A stretch of 10,550 nucleotides of DNA, taken from NCBI GenBank assembly GCA_012799255.1, contig JAAZLQ010000087.1, forward strand, positions 1-10,550. Reading direction: 5' to 3'. This DNA comes from Bacillota bacterium (GTDB lineage Bacteria; Bacillota_G; Limnochordia; DTU010). The position numbers and the translations under genes were made by a program. Of this stretch, positions 1 through 6,983 are shown piece by piece (position 1 is the stretch's first letter; each line of letters begins with the position of its first letter). The notes below the pieces were generated by a model that saw nothing but the letters and a program-made list of their open reading frames with translations, did not search any database and was not told where the DNA came from.

Positions 1-46
1 CTAAATTATTGTTTAGCTGAACCAAATACACGAAAGGAGCTGCCCT
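1..46 (+). other. Window edge: possible tail of an upstream gene plus leader of the first gene
   Basis: Two of the three forward frames close almost at once (TAA at 2-4, TGA at 18-20), so an upstream gene probably ends at one of these stops; the third frame stays open to a TAA at 70-72. Too little is present to name the gene. Given the HsdR downstream, an hsdS or hsdM end would fit, but that is inference only. The stretch ends with the ribosome binding site AAAGGAG (33-39), 7 bases before the ATG at 47. No promoter or terminator is evident. Confidence 0.3.
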
Positions 47-262
47 ATGGCACAGAAGCAAAGATTTTATAAAAACAATTCCTCTGATGTTATTTGGTGG
101 TTGGATAATTCAGATGTTGTCGGAGAGTTTGTGTTTTCGTTTGACAAAAAGACATTATTCAATATGTTTGCTGACTATCCACACAAACTGACACCTGAAC
201 AAAAAGAGATATTTGATAAAGAAAATCCCTATTGGGCAGATTTTTTCAAAGATAGACAGTAG
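47..262 (+). CDS. Small conserved-type hypothetical protein (71 aa) at the head of the restriction operon
   Basis: A 71-residue soluble protein with no signal peptide or membrane segment. It is rich in aromatic residues (a WW pair at 17-18, FVFSF near 28-32, and PYW near residues 61-63) and has near-balanced charge. The motif order, an N-terminal FYKNN, then VIWW, a central FSFDKK, and a C-terminal tail around PYWADFF, resembles a small hypothetical family I associate with Firmicutes genomes, but I know no function for it. The start is supported by AAAGGAG 7 bases upstream. The stop is followed after 24 bases by the next gene, which has its own strong ribosome binding site, so the two are probably cotranscribed with hsdR. 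An accessory or regulator of the type I system is possible but unproven. Confidence 0.75.
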   Translation: MAQKQRFYKNNSSDVIWWLDNSDVVGEFVFSFDKKTLFNMFADYPHKLTPEQKEIFDKENPYWADFFKDRQ

Positions 263-286
263 CCATTAAGTTAAGGAGATAATCGA

Positions 287-658
287 ATGGATAACGAAGA
301 AAAAATTATATTTAGGATTTTGTCGGGGCTTCCCGATAAATGGAAATCCTTTTTCGGATTATATACTCAATACATAGGTTATCTCTCAGCAGAGATGGCA
401 AAGACTTTATTGGTATTGAAACGAGAGTCTTTTGACGATGTTGATTTTGATTCATCAAACATCAACTTAGATACAATAAATACAAAAGCCTTTGAATATG
501 GAGTTTCAGAACTACCATATAGAGATAAAAAGGAATTAAATGAAGTTCTTCCGGTGTTATGGGAATATCTCGATGAGTTCGACCTATACGCACTATCCGA
601 TGAAACGTGGAACGAACTGATTGAATATTTAGATAGTAAGATTGCAAAGGAGAAATGA
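287..658 (+). CDS. Acidic hypothetical protein (123 aa) directly before hsdR
   Basis: A 123-residue soluble protein that I do not recognise. It is strongly acidic: by eye about 26 Asp/Glu against about 14 Lys/Arg. Acidic clusters lie at SFDDVDFD (around 48-55), WEYLDEFD (around 92-99) and SDETWNELIEYLD (around 104-116). It is predicted mostly helical, with no signal peptide or membrane segment. The start has AAGGAG (273-278) 8 bases upstream. Its TGA stop (656-658) overlaps the first possible ATG of hsdR (655) as ATGA and lies 2 bases before the preferred hsdR start (661), which implies translational coupling. Position and charge would suit a partner or modulator of the restriction subunit, for example a DNA-mimic-like brake, but nothing in the sequence proves this. 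Confidence 0.75.
   Translation: MDNEEKIIFRILSGLPDKWKSFFGLYTQYIGYLSAEMAKTLLVLKRESFDDVDFDSSNINLDTINTKAFEYGVSELPYRDKKELNEVLPVLWEYLDEFDLYALSDETWNELIEYLDSKIAKEK
646..652 (+). promoter_or_regulatory. Ribosome binding site that decides the hsdR start
   Basis: AAAGGAG ends 2 bases before the ATG at 655 and 8 bases before the ATG at 661. The normal spacing favours 661; the 655 ATG forms a 4-base ATGA overlap with the upstream stop and could still be used by reinitiating ribosomes. Confidence 0.6.
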
Positions 659-660
659 AA

Positions 661-3600
661 ATGCCGGGATTATATACCGAAGCCGATTATGAAAACTCAG
701 TAATCGAGCTGTTTAGAAATGATTTGGGATATGAGTACGCATACGGTCCCGATATAGAAAGGGACTTTTACAGTCCGTTATATGAGGAAGTTCTGCTTGA
801 CTCTCTGTACCGCTTGAACAGAGGGTTATCTGATGATGCCATTCAGGACGCATTATTCAAACTAAATAATTTTGAAAACGGAGAACTGGTGCAGAAAAAT
901 GCTGTTTTTATGGACTATCTGCAAAACGGTATTCCTGTTAGATATTTTGTTGATGGTGAGGAGCGTTCCTCCATCGTCTATCTTGTTGACTATAAAAATC
1001 CCGACAATAACTCCTTTATCGTAGCAAATCAATGGACCTTCATTGAAAACAGCAACAAACGCCCTGATGTAATTCTCTTTCTGAACGGCTTGCCGGTAGT
1101 TTTAGTTGAGCTGAAATCTCCCTCCCGTGAGGAAACAGACGCTTCCGAAGCGTACAGGCAGCTCCGCAACTATATGATTGAGATTCCGTCTATGTTCATT
1201 TACAACGCAATTTGTGTAATGAGCGACCAGTTGACCTCTAAAGCGGGTACAATTACCTCCGGTGAAGACCGCTTTATGGAGTGGAAAACAAAGGACGGCG
1301 ACTACGAAAACACGCAATATGCACGGTTTGACACTTTCTTTGAGGGTATGTTCCAAAAGGAAAGACTGCTGGATATTATCAAAAACTTTATCTGTTTTTC
1401 AAATGAGGGTATCAATTCGTTTAAGATACTTGCAGGGTATCATCAATACTTTGCGGTCAGAAAAGCAATTGAATCCACAAAGCACGCTACCGTTACCGAT
1501 GGTAAGGGCGGTGTGTTCTGGCATACACAAGGAAGCGGAAAATCGCTTTCTATGGTATTTTATGCTCACTTATTACAACAAGCGTTGGACAGTCCTACTA
1601 TTGTTGTAATTACTGACAGAAACGACCTTGACGACCAACTTTACGGTCAGTTTGCTAAATGTAAAGATTTCTTGCGTCAAGAACCGGTACACGCAACTTG
1701 CAGAAAACTGACAGAAACTTCCGGTAAGAATGATGTCGGACTAAAAGACTGGCTTGATGGTAGACAGGCAAATGGCATTATCTTTACCACGATGCAGAAA
1801 TTTGAAGAATCACACGAGCCGTTATCTGAACGCCACAATATTATTGTTATGGCTGATGAAGCACACAGATGTCAATATGGACTTACTGAAACCGTAGACG
1901 CAAAAACCGGTAAGGTTAAAATAGGTACTGCTCGCATTATTCGTAATTCACTTCCTAATGCTACATATATCGGATTTACAGGCACTCCTATTTCGTCTAA
2001 AGACCGTAGTACCCGTGAAGTGTTCGGTGATTATATCGACATTTACGATATGACACAGGCTGTTGAAGACGGAGCTACTCGCCCTGTTTATTATGAAAGC
2101 CGTGTTATCAAGCTTAATCTTGATGAAGCAACATTGAAGTTGATTGACAAAGAATATGATATTATGTCCGCCAACGCAGACGAAGAAGTTATCGAAAAGA
2201 GCAAGCGTGAACTCGGTCAGATGGAAGCAATACTTGGCAACGATAACACCATCAATTCGCTTGTAAGCGATATACTCGACCACTACGAGAACAACAGAGA
2301 AAACCTGCTGACAGGCAAGGCAATGATTGTTGCTTACTCTCGTTCTATCGCTATGAAAATTTACAAGCGTATTTTAGAGTTGCGCCCTGCTTGGACGGAA
2401 AAGGTTGCGGTTGTAATGACTTCCGGCAATAACGACCCGGAAGAATGGCGTGAGATAATCGGCAACAAGCACCACAAGGACGAGCTTGCAAAGAAATTCA
2501 AAGACAACAACAGTCCGCTTAAAATCGCAATCGTTGTAGATATGTGGCTCACAGGCTTTGACGTGCCGTCCCTTGCCACTATGTATGTTTACAAGCCGAT
2601 GTCCGGGCACAATCTTATGCAGGCTATCGCTCGTGTAAATCGTGTGTTCCGTGATAAAGAAGGCGGTCTTGTTGTAGATTATGTCGGAATTGCCACTGCC
2701 TTGAAGCAGGCAATGAACGACTACACCTCCCGTGATAAAAAGAACTACGGCGATACCGATGTTGCAAAGGTTGCATATCCGAAGTTCTTGGAGAAGCTGT
2801 CGGTTTGCCGTGATAAGTTCCACGGATACGATTACTCCAAGTTCCAAAACGGTACAGACCTTGAAAGAGCAAAAACAATCAGCGGTGCTGTCAACTTTAT
2901 TATGGGCAGAGAAAAAGTTGATGAAAAAGACTCTTTCGTAAAAGAAGCTCTTATGCTCCATCAAGCATTGTCTCTCTGTTCTTCTTTGGTTGATGAGGAC
3001 AGCAGATTTGAAGCGGCGTTCTTTGAGTCTGTGCGTGTACTGGTTCTCAGGCTGACGAATGCCGGTGTGGGCAAAAAGATTTCTCTGCCGGAAATGAACG
3101 CAAGAATAAACGAACTTTTGAAGCAGAGTATCAAGAGCGACGGTGTTATCAATCTTTTTTCCGATATCAAAGAGGAGTTTTCTCTGTTTGACCCGAAGTT
3201 TCTCCAAGAAGTCGCCAATATGAAAGAAAAGAACCTTGCGGTTGAGTTGCTGAAAAAATTGATAGCGGAGCAAGTGTCCGTTTACCGTAGAACAAATGTG
3301 GTTAAATCCGAAAAGTTTAGCGAGATTATGCAGCGTTCTATCAATGCATATCTTAACGGTATGCTAACCAATGAAGAAGTAATTGAAGAAATGCTGAAGT
3401 TGGCTAAGCAGATTGCAGCCGCTCAGAAAGAGGGCGATAAACTCGGACTTACTGCTGATGAACTTGCTTTCTACGACGCTCTCACGAAGCCACAAGCAAT
3501 CAAAGACTTCTACGAAAACGACGAACTCATAGCCATTACAAAAGAGCTTTCCGATACTCTCCGTAGAAACAAGACGATTGACTGGCAAAAGCGTGAGTCG

Positions 3601-3735
3601 GCAAGAGCAAAAATGCGTATGCTCATTAAGAAACTTTTGAAAAAGCATAAGTATCCGCCGGAGGGTATGGACGATGCAGTTCAAACGGTTATGACCCAGT
3701 GCGAACTTTGGACAGATAATATGATGGAAGCGTAG
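661..3735 (+). CDS. hsdR: Type I restriction enzyme, restriction and translocation subunit HsdR
   Basis: The ATP-driven DNA translocase and endonuclease subunit of a type I restriction-modification complex, which acts with HsdM and HsdS on incoming DNA lacking host methylation. Numbering from the ATG at 661 (1024 aa; 1026 from 655), the N-terminal nuclease domain (about 1-215) has D136, E150-x-K152 and the type I Q167xxxY171 motif, i.e. an intact PD-(D/E)xK site. The SF2 motor follows: Walker A GSGKS 291-295, DEAH 399-402, FTGTP 439-443, DMWLTGFD 627-634 and motif VI Q654 to R661. The C-terminal part (about 690-1015) matches the HsdR C-terminal helical region (DUF3387-type), with IDWQ and YPPEGM near the end. 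The length is typical and no frameshift is seen. The next gene starts 11-17 bases later. HsdM and HsdS are absent from the window and are expected upstream. Confidence 0.96.
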   Translation: MPGLYTEADYENSVIELFRNDLGYEYAYGPDIERDFYSPLYEEVLLDSLYRLNRGLSDDAIQDALFKLNNFENGELVQKNAVFMDYLQNGIPVRYFVDGEERSSIVYLVDYKNPDNNSFIVANQWTFIENSNKRPDVILFLNGLPVVLVELKSPSREETDASEAYRQLRNYMIEIPSMFIYNAICVMSDQLTSKAGTITSGEDRFMEWKTKDGDYENTQYARFDTFFEGMFQKERLLDIIKNFICFSNEGINSFKILAGYHQYFAVRKAIESTKHATVTDGKGGVFWHTQGSGKSLSMVFYAHLLQQALDSPTIVVITDRNDLDDQLYGQFAKCKDFLRQEPVHATCRKLTETSGKNDVGLKDWLDGRQANGIIFTTMQKFEESHEPLSERHNIIVMADEAHRCQYGLTETVDAKTGKVKIGTARIIRNSLPNATYIGFTGTPISSKDRSTREVFGDYIDIYDMTQAVEDGATRPVYYESRVIKLNLDEATLKLIDKEYDIMSANADEEVIEKSKRELGQMEAILGNDNTINSLVSDILDHYENNRENLLTGKAMIVAYSRSIAMKIYKRILELRPAWTEKVAVVMTSGNNDPEEWREIIGNKHHKDELAKKFKDNNSPLKIAIVVDMWLTGFDVPSLATMYVYKPMSGHNLMQAIARVNRVFRDKEGGLVVDYVGIATALKQAMNDYTSRDKKNYGDTDVAKVAYPKFLEKLSVCRDKFHGYDYSKFQNGTDLERAKTISGAVNFIMGREKVDEKDSFVKEALMLHQALSLCSSLVDEDSRFEAAFFESVRVLVLRLTNAGVGKKISLPEMNARINELLKQSIKSDGVINLFSDIKEEFSLFDPKFLQEVANMKEKNLAVELLKKLIAEQVSVYRRTNVVKSEKFSEIMQRSINAYLNGMLTNEEVIEEMLKLAKQIAAAQKEGDKLGLTADELAFYDALTKPQAIKDFYENDELIAITKELSDTLRRNKTIDWQKRESARAKMRMLIKKLLKKHKYPPEGMDDAVQTVMTQCELWTDNMMEA

Positions 3736-3739
3736 GTTG

Positions 3740-3745
3740 AAGGAG
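3740..3745 (+). promoter_or_regulatory. Ribosome binding site that decides the mcrB start
   Basis: AAGGAG lies 1 base before the ATG at 3747, which is too close, and 7 bases before the in-frame ATG at 3753. Initiation is therefore placed at 3753. Confidence 0.6.
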
Positions 3746-3752
3746 AATGAAT

Positions 3753-5882
3753 ATGGATAAGAGATTTCAATGGACAGAATTTTATATGGAGTTGGCTTCT
3801 GCCCTACTTCATTACAAAAACAATAGAAGTGAACTGATTGCTAAACTCAAAACTATCTTTGCTGATGCCGGAATGAATTTTCCGTTTAAGGAAAGAGGAA
3901 AAGAAGTATGTGAGGACATCTGCCCATTTACCGTTTTCGGCTCGTTTAATAAGGGCATAACAAATGCAAATCGAATTGCTTTATTGGAACAATTCGCAAA
4001 GCAGTTTTCAATCAAAGCTGCTGTTCCGACAGAGTTCGATGGTATCCCTTTTGTTATGAATTTAAGTGCGTGGTTCTTCGCATACAAGGAAAATCGTGGA
4101 GAACACGACATAGACAACCTGTGGGAATTACTTGAAAAAGCCATTGCCTACTCCGATGAAGCGTCCGCAGATAATAAAAATGCTTTTATCACTGCCTATG
4201 ACACGGTATCGAAGCAGAAGACGATTAAGTGGAATATCACGATGGGGCTTTATTGGGTAAGACCATATACTTTTATCAACTTGGACTCTACCAACAGAGC
4301 CTTTATTACGGATGTGGACAATATGCCCCATTATTTTACGACCATATTCTCGGATATAAATAAAGGATTACCCGACGGAAGAAACTATTTGTTTATGTGC
4401 GAGCAGGCAAAGAACGCTCTTAATCAGAAAGAATATGAGTATCACAGTTTCCCCGAACTGTCTTATTATGCTTGGAAAAGCAACCAATCGGGCAAAACAG
4501 AAGAAACCACGACAACCACAGTTGATTCAAATATAAAAGAAACGAATTATTGGATTTACTCTCCCAGTGACAACGCTTCAATGTGGGACGAGTTCTATAA
4601 ATTCGGCATAATGGGTATCGGTTGGGACGATGTTACAGACCTTAAAGGATTTTCTTCAAAAGAGGAAATCAAAGATTTTATGAAAAAGGTTTACGACCCA
4701 AGTTACTCCTACAAAAACAACGCTCATTGCCTTTGGCAGTTTGCAAATGAGATTAAAGTCGGCGATGTGATTTTCGTTAAAAAGGGAATGCATAAAATTA
4801 TCGGCAAAGGCATTGTGACTTCCGATTATATTTATGACACCTCAAGAAGTACATACAAGCACATTAGAAGAGTTGACTGGCAAAACAAAGGCGAATGGGA
4901 ACATCCCGGTCAGGCGGTTATGAAAACGCTTACCAACATATCGGCTTACCCCGATTATGTTCAAAAGCTGCTTGCTCTGTTTGCGGAAGATACTTCTGAG
5001 GAAGTATCGGAACAAAAGGAAATCAAGTATCCGTTGTATTCAAAAGATGATTTTCTGAATGAAGTCTATATGGATGAGGATACATATAACACTTTGACGG
5101 AATTGCTTGAAGCAAAATACAATGTTATTCTGCAAGGCGCACCCGGTGTCGGAAAGACTTTTGCGGCAAAGAGATTTGCTTACTCTATAATGGGTCATAA
5201 AGACACAAGCCGTGTAGCAATGGTACAATTCCATCAAAGCTACTCTTATGAAGATTTCATTCAAGGATACAGACCGTCAAAAGACGGCTTTGAACTTGAA
5301 AACGGAACATTCTATAAGTTCTGCAAGGAAGCAGAGGAAGATAACGAAAGACCGTATTTTTTTATCATAGATGAAATTAACCGTGGAAATCTGAGCAAAA
5401 TATTAGGTGAACTTATGATGCTTATTGAAAAAGATAAGCGTGGCGAGAAAATAAAGCTACTTTACTCGAATGAATGGTTCAAAGTGCCGAAGAATGTACG
5501 GATTATCGGGATGATGAATACAGCAGACAGAAGCCTTGCCCTTATGGATTATGCGTTACGTAGGCGATTTGCTTTTTTTGACTTTGCTCCTGCATTTTCT
5601 TCGGAAGGCTTCAAAAACTACTTGTCGGAAAAGGATTCGCCTAAGTTGGAAAAGCTGATTGCTGCTGTCGAGTCCCTGAACAGTACAATTTCAACAGATG
5701 AGTCATTGGGAGATGGCTTTAGAATCGGTCATAGCTATTTTTGCACCGATGATGAAATTACTGATGAATGGCTTAAATCCGTTGTTGAATATGAAGTGAT
5801 ACCGTTGATTAAAGAATACTGGTTTGATGAACCTACTAAGGTCAGAGACTGGTCTGCAACATTAAGGAGTGCCATAAAATGA
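3753..5882 (+). CDS. mcrB: McrB-like AAA+ GTPase with EVE-like modified-base reader (type IV restriction)
   Basis: The motor and DNA-reading subunit of a McrBC-type modification-dependent restriction system; the McrB hexamer hydrolyses GTP and drives the McrC nuclease. Numbering from 3753 (709 aa), residues about 1-235 form a domain typical of Firmicutes McrB homologues (FTVFGSFNKG; MGLYWVRPYTF; NLDSTNR). A linker with five consecutive Thr (252-256) follows, then an EVE-like PUA-superfamily domain (about 265-410) with W267, W291, W328 and W376 as possible base-cage or fold residues. The AAA+ module has Walker A GAPGVGKT 462-469, Walker B IIDE with D540/E541 followed by INRGN, the McrB signature MNTADRS 588-594 and arginines 603-605. 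The N-terminal part does not look like the methylcytosine-binding domain of E. coli McrB, so a different target modification is inferred. Its TGA overlaps the mcrC ATG by 4 bases (5879-5882), which implies coupling. No defect is seen. Confidence 0.93.
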   Translation: MDKRFQWTEFYMELASALLHYKNNRSELIAKLKTIFADAGMNFPFKERGKEVCEDICPFTVFGSFNKGITNANRIALLEQFAKQFSIKAAVPTEFDGIPFVMNLSAWFFAYKENRGEHDIDNLWELLEKAIAYSDEASADNKNAFITAYDTVSKQKTIKWNITMGLYWVRPYTFINLDSTNRAFITDVDNMPHYFTTIFSDINKGLPDGRNYLFMCEQAKNALNQKEYEYHSFPELSYYAWKSNQSGKTEETTTTTVDSNIKETNYWIYSPSDNASMWDEFYKFGIMGIGWDDVTDLKGFSSKEEIKDFMKKVYDPSYSYKNNAHCLWQFANEIKVGDVIFVKKGMHKIIGKGIVTSDYIYDTSRSTYKHIRRVDWQNKGEWEHPGQAVMKTLTNISAYPDYVQKLLALFAEDTSEEVSEQKEIKYPLYSKDDFLNEVYMDEDTYNTLTELLEAKYNVILQGAPGVGKTFAAKRFAYSIMGHKDTSRVAMVQFHQSYSYEDFIQGYRPSKDGFELENGTFYKFCKEAEEDNERPYFFIIDEINRGNLSKILGELMMLIEKDKRGEKIKLLYSNEWFKVPKNVRIIGMMNTADRSLALMDYALRRRFAFFDFAPAFSSEGFKNYLSEKDSPKLEKLIAAVESLNSTISTDESLGDGFRIGHSYFCTDDEITDEWLKSVVEYEVIPLIKEYWFDEPTKVRDWSATLRSAIK

Positions 5883-6907
5883 TACGCATACAAAACATAT
5901 ACTATATGCTTTCATATGCGTTTCAAGTCTTAAATGAGCAAGGATATAAGCAGGTCGCTACCGAGGAATTTGACAATGTTGCGGAGCTATGTGCTGCCAT
6001 CCTTATTAAAGGAGTGTCTTTGCAAATAAAGCGAGGATTAGGTAAGGAGTATGTGGTTCAAAGTGAGCCTTTATCTTCCCTCCGTGGAAAAATAGATATA
6101 TCTGCTTCGGTAAAACAACAATCAATGCTGAAAAAGCAGTTGGTGTGCCATTATGATGAGTTCTCGGTTAATTCCTATCTGAACCGAATTATACGCACTA
6201 CGATGGATGTCCTCGTAAGAAGCGAAATCAGCAAAGAAAGAAAAAAGCAACTTCGCAAATTGCTCATCTATTTTTCGGAAGTTGAACCATTGAGCCGGGA
6301 GAGCATAAACTGGAAGCTTCAATTCAACAAGAATAATCAGACATATCAAATGCTGATTTCCATTTGTTATCTGATACTTAAAGGGTTGTTGCAAACGACC
6401 TCTGACGGAAGCACAAAACTGATGGACTTCCTTGATGAACAGCGTATGTGCAGGCTTTACGAGAAGTTCATTCTTGAATACTACCGTAAGGAACACCCTG
6501 AAATTCGGGCGTCAGCGTCTCAAATTCCTTGGGATACCGACGATGATTACAGAGAAATGCTCCCTGTTATGCAAAGCGATATTATGCTTAAAAGCGTAGA
6601 TAAAACTTTGGTAATTGATGCAAAATACTATGCGCATACCACGCAAAGTCAATACAATACAAATACGCTGCATTCTGGAAATTTGTATCAGATATTTACT
6701 TATGTGAAAAATCTTGATACAAGCAACTCCGGTAATGTTGCTGGAATGTTATTATATGCCAAAACAGATGAGATTGTTTTGCCTAATAATGATTATAAAA
6801 TGGGTGGAAATCAAATATCAGTTAAAACACTGGATTTGGATTGTGAATTTGCAGAAATAAAGAGACAGCTAGATGATATAGTACAAGGATATTTTGGATG
6901 TTCTTAA
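5879..6907 (+). CDS. mcrC: McrC-like PD-(D/E)xK nuclease subunit (type IV restriction)
   Basis: The endonuclease partner of McrB; in the known systems McrC binds the McrB hexamer, stimulates its GTP hydrolysis and cuts DNA. The 342-residue length and the N-terminal pattern (IQNIYYMLSYAFQ, then LSSLRGKIDIS at about 65-75 and DEFSVNSYLNRIIRTT) are typical of the McrC/LlaJI-type family. The C-terminal nuclease shows D234 (MQSDIML), D247-A-K249 (VIDAKYY) and a Q271xxxY275 helix motif, a complete PD-(D/E)xK active site. AAGGAG (5864-5869) stands 9 bases before the ATG, and the ATG overlaps the mcrB stop as ATGA. It is the last gene of the compact restriction operon; a 70-base gap with an inverted repeat follows. 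Confidence 0.93.
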   Translation: MIRIQNIYYMLSYAFQVLNEQGYKQVATEEFDNVAELCAAILIKGVSLQIKRGLGKEYVVQSEPLSSLRGKIDISASVKQQSMLKKQLVCHYDEFSVNSYLNRIIRTTMDVLVRSEISKERKKQLRKLLIYFSEVEPLSRESINWKLQFNKNNQTYQMLISICYLILKGLLQTTSDGSTKLMDFLDEQRMCRLYEKFILEYYRKEHPEIRASASQIPWDTDDDYREMLPVMQSDIMLKSVDKTLVIDAKYYAHTTQSQYNTNTLHSGNLYQIFTYVKNLDTSNSGNVAGMLLYAKTDEIVLPNNDYKMGGNQISVKTLDLDCEFAEIKRQLDDIVQGYFGCS

Positions 6908-6938
6908 TTATTGGGTAGGATATTCGCAAAATTTACAA

Positions 6939-6967
6939 GGTCTGTTATGAAACTAAAATAACAGACC
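6939..6967. promoter_or_regulatory. Perfect 10-bp inverted repeat in the leader of the unknown gene
   Basis: GGTCTGTTAT (6939-6948) is exactly complementary to ATAACAGACC (6958-6967) around a 9-base loop. It ends 4 bases before the ribosome binding site of the next gene. There is no T-run after it on the + strand and only a weak T-rich stretch on the - strand, so a classical terminator is unlikely. A leader hairpin controlling translation, a 3' processing or stability hairpin for the restriction transcript, or a dyad operator are all possible. A weak promoter-like pair (TTGGAT 6894-6899, TAGGAT 6916-6921, 16-base spacing) lies upstream and would place the repeat in the 5' leader. Confidence 0.5.
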
Positions 6968-6970
6968 GAA

Positions 6971-6976
6971 AAGAGG
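6971..6976 (+). promoter_or_regulatory. Ribosome binding site that decides the start of the 389-aa unknown protein
   Basis: AAGAGG lies 1 base before the ATG at 6978 and 7 bases before the in-frame ATG at 6984. The spacing favours 6984. Confidence 0.5.
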
Positions 6977-6983
6977 TATGAAT

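Noticed and set aside
1262..1609. A 115-codon + strand frame within hsdR
   Set aside because: It is an out-of-frame overlap with the nuclease/Walker A part of HsdR, and its ATG has no proper ribosome binding site.
2374..3273. A 299-codon open frame on the - strand inside hsdR
   Set aside because: It lies wholly antisense to conserved HsdR motor sequence, has no family resemblance, and its composition is what a long real gene casts on the opposite strand.
4989..5008. Perfect 8-bp hairpin (GATACTTC / GAAGTATC, 4-base loop) inside mcrB at the linker between the EVE-like and AAA+ parts
   Set aside because: An 8-bp perfect stem is expected about once by chance in 10 kb, and the linker codes for repeated Glu/Ser/Thr codons that favour it. 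No T-run or start signal accompanies it.
5070..5072. Possible internal start (in-frame ATG) giving a short McrB without its reader domains, as E. coli mcrB does
   Set aside because: There is no convincing Shine-Dalgarno sequence 5-10 bases upstream, so a short form is not supported by sequence alone.
6894..6921. Promoter TTGGAT - 16 bases - TAGGAT at the end of mcrC
   Set aside because: Each hexamer matches consensus at only 4 of 6 positions in AT-rich DNA, so it is not listed as a feature and is mentioned only as context for the inverted repeat.
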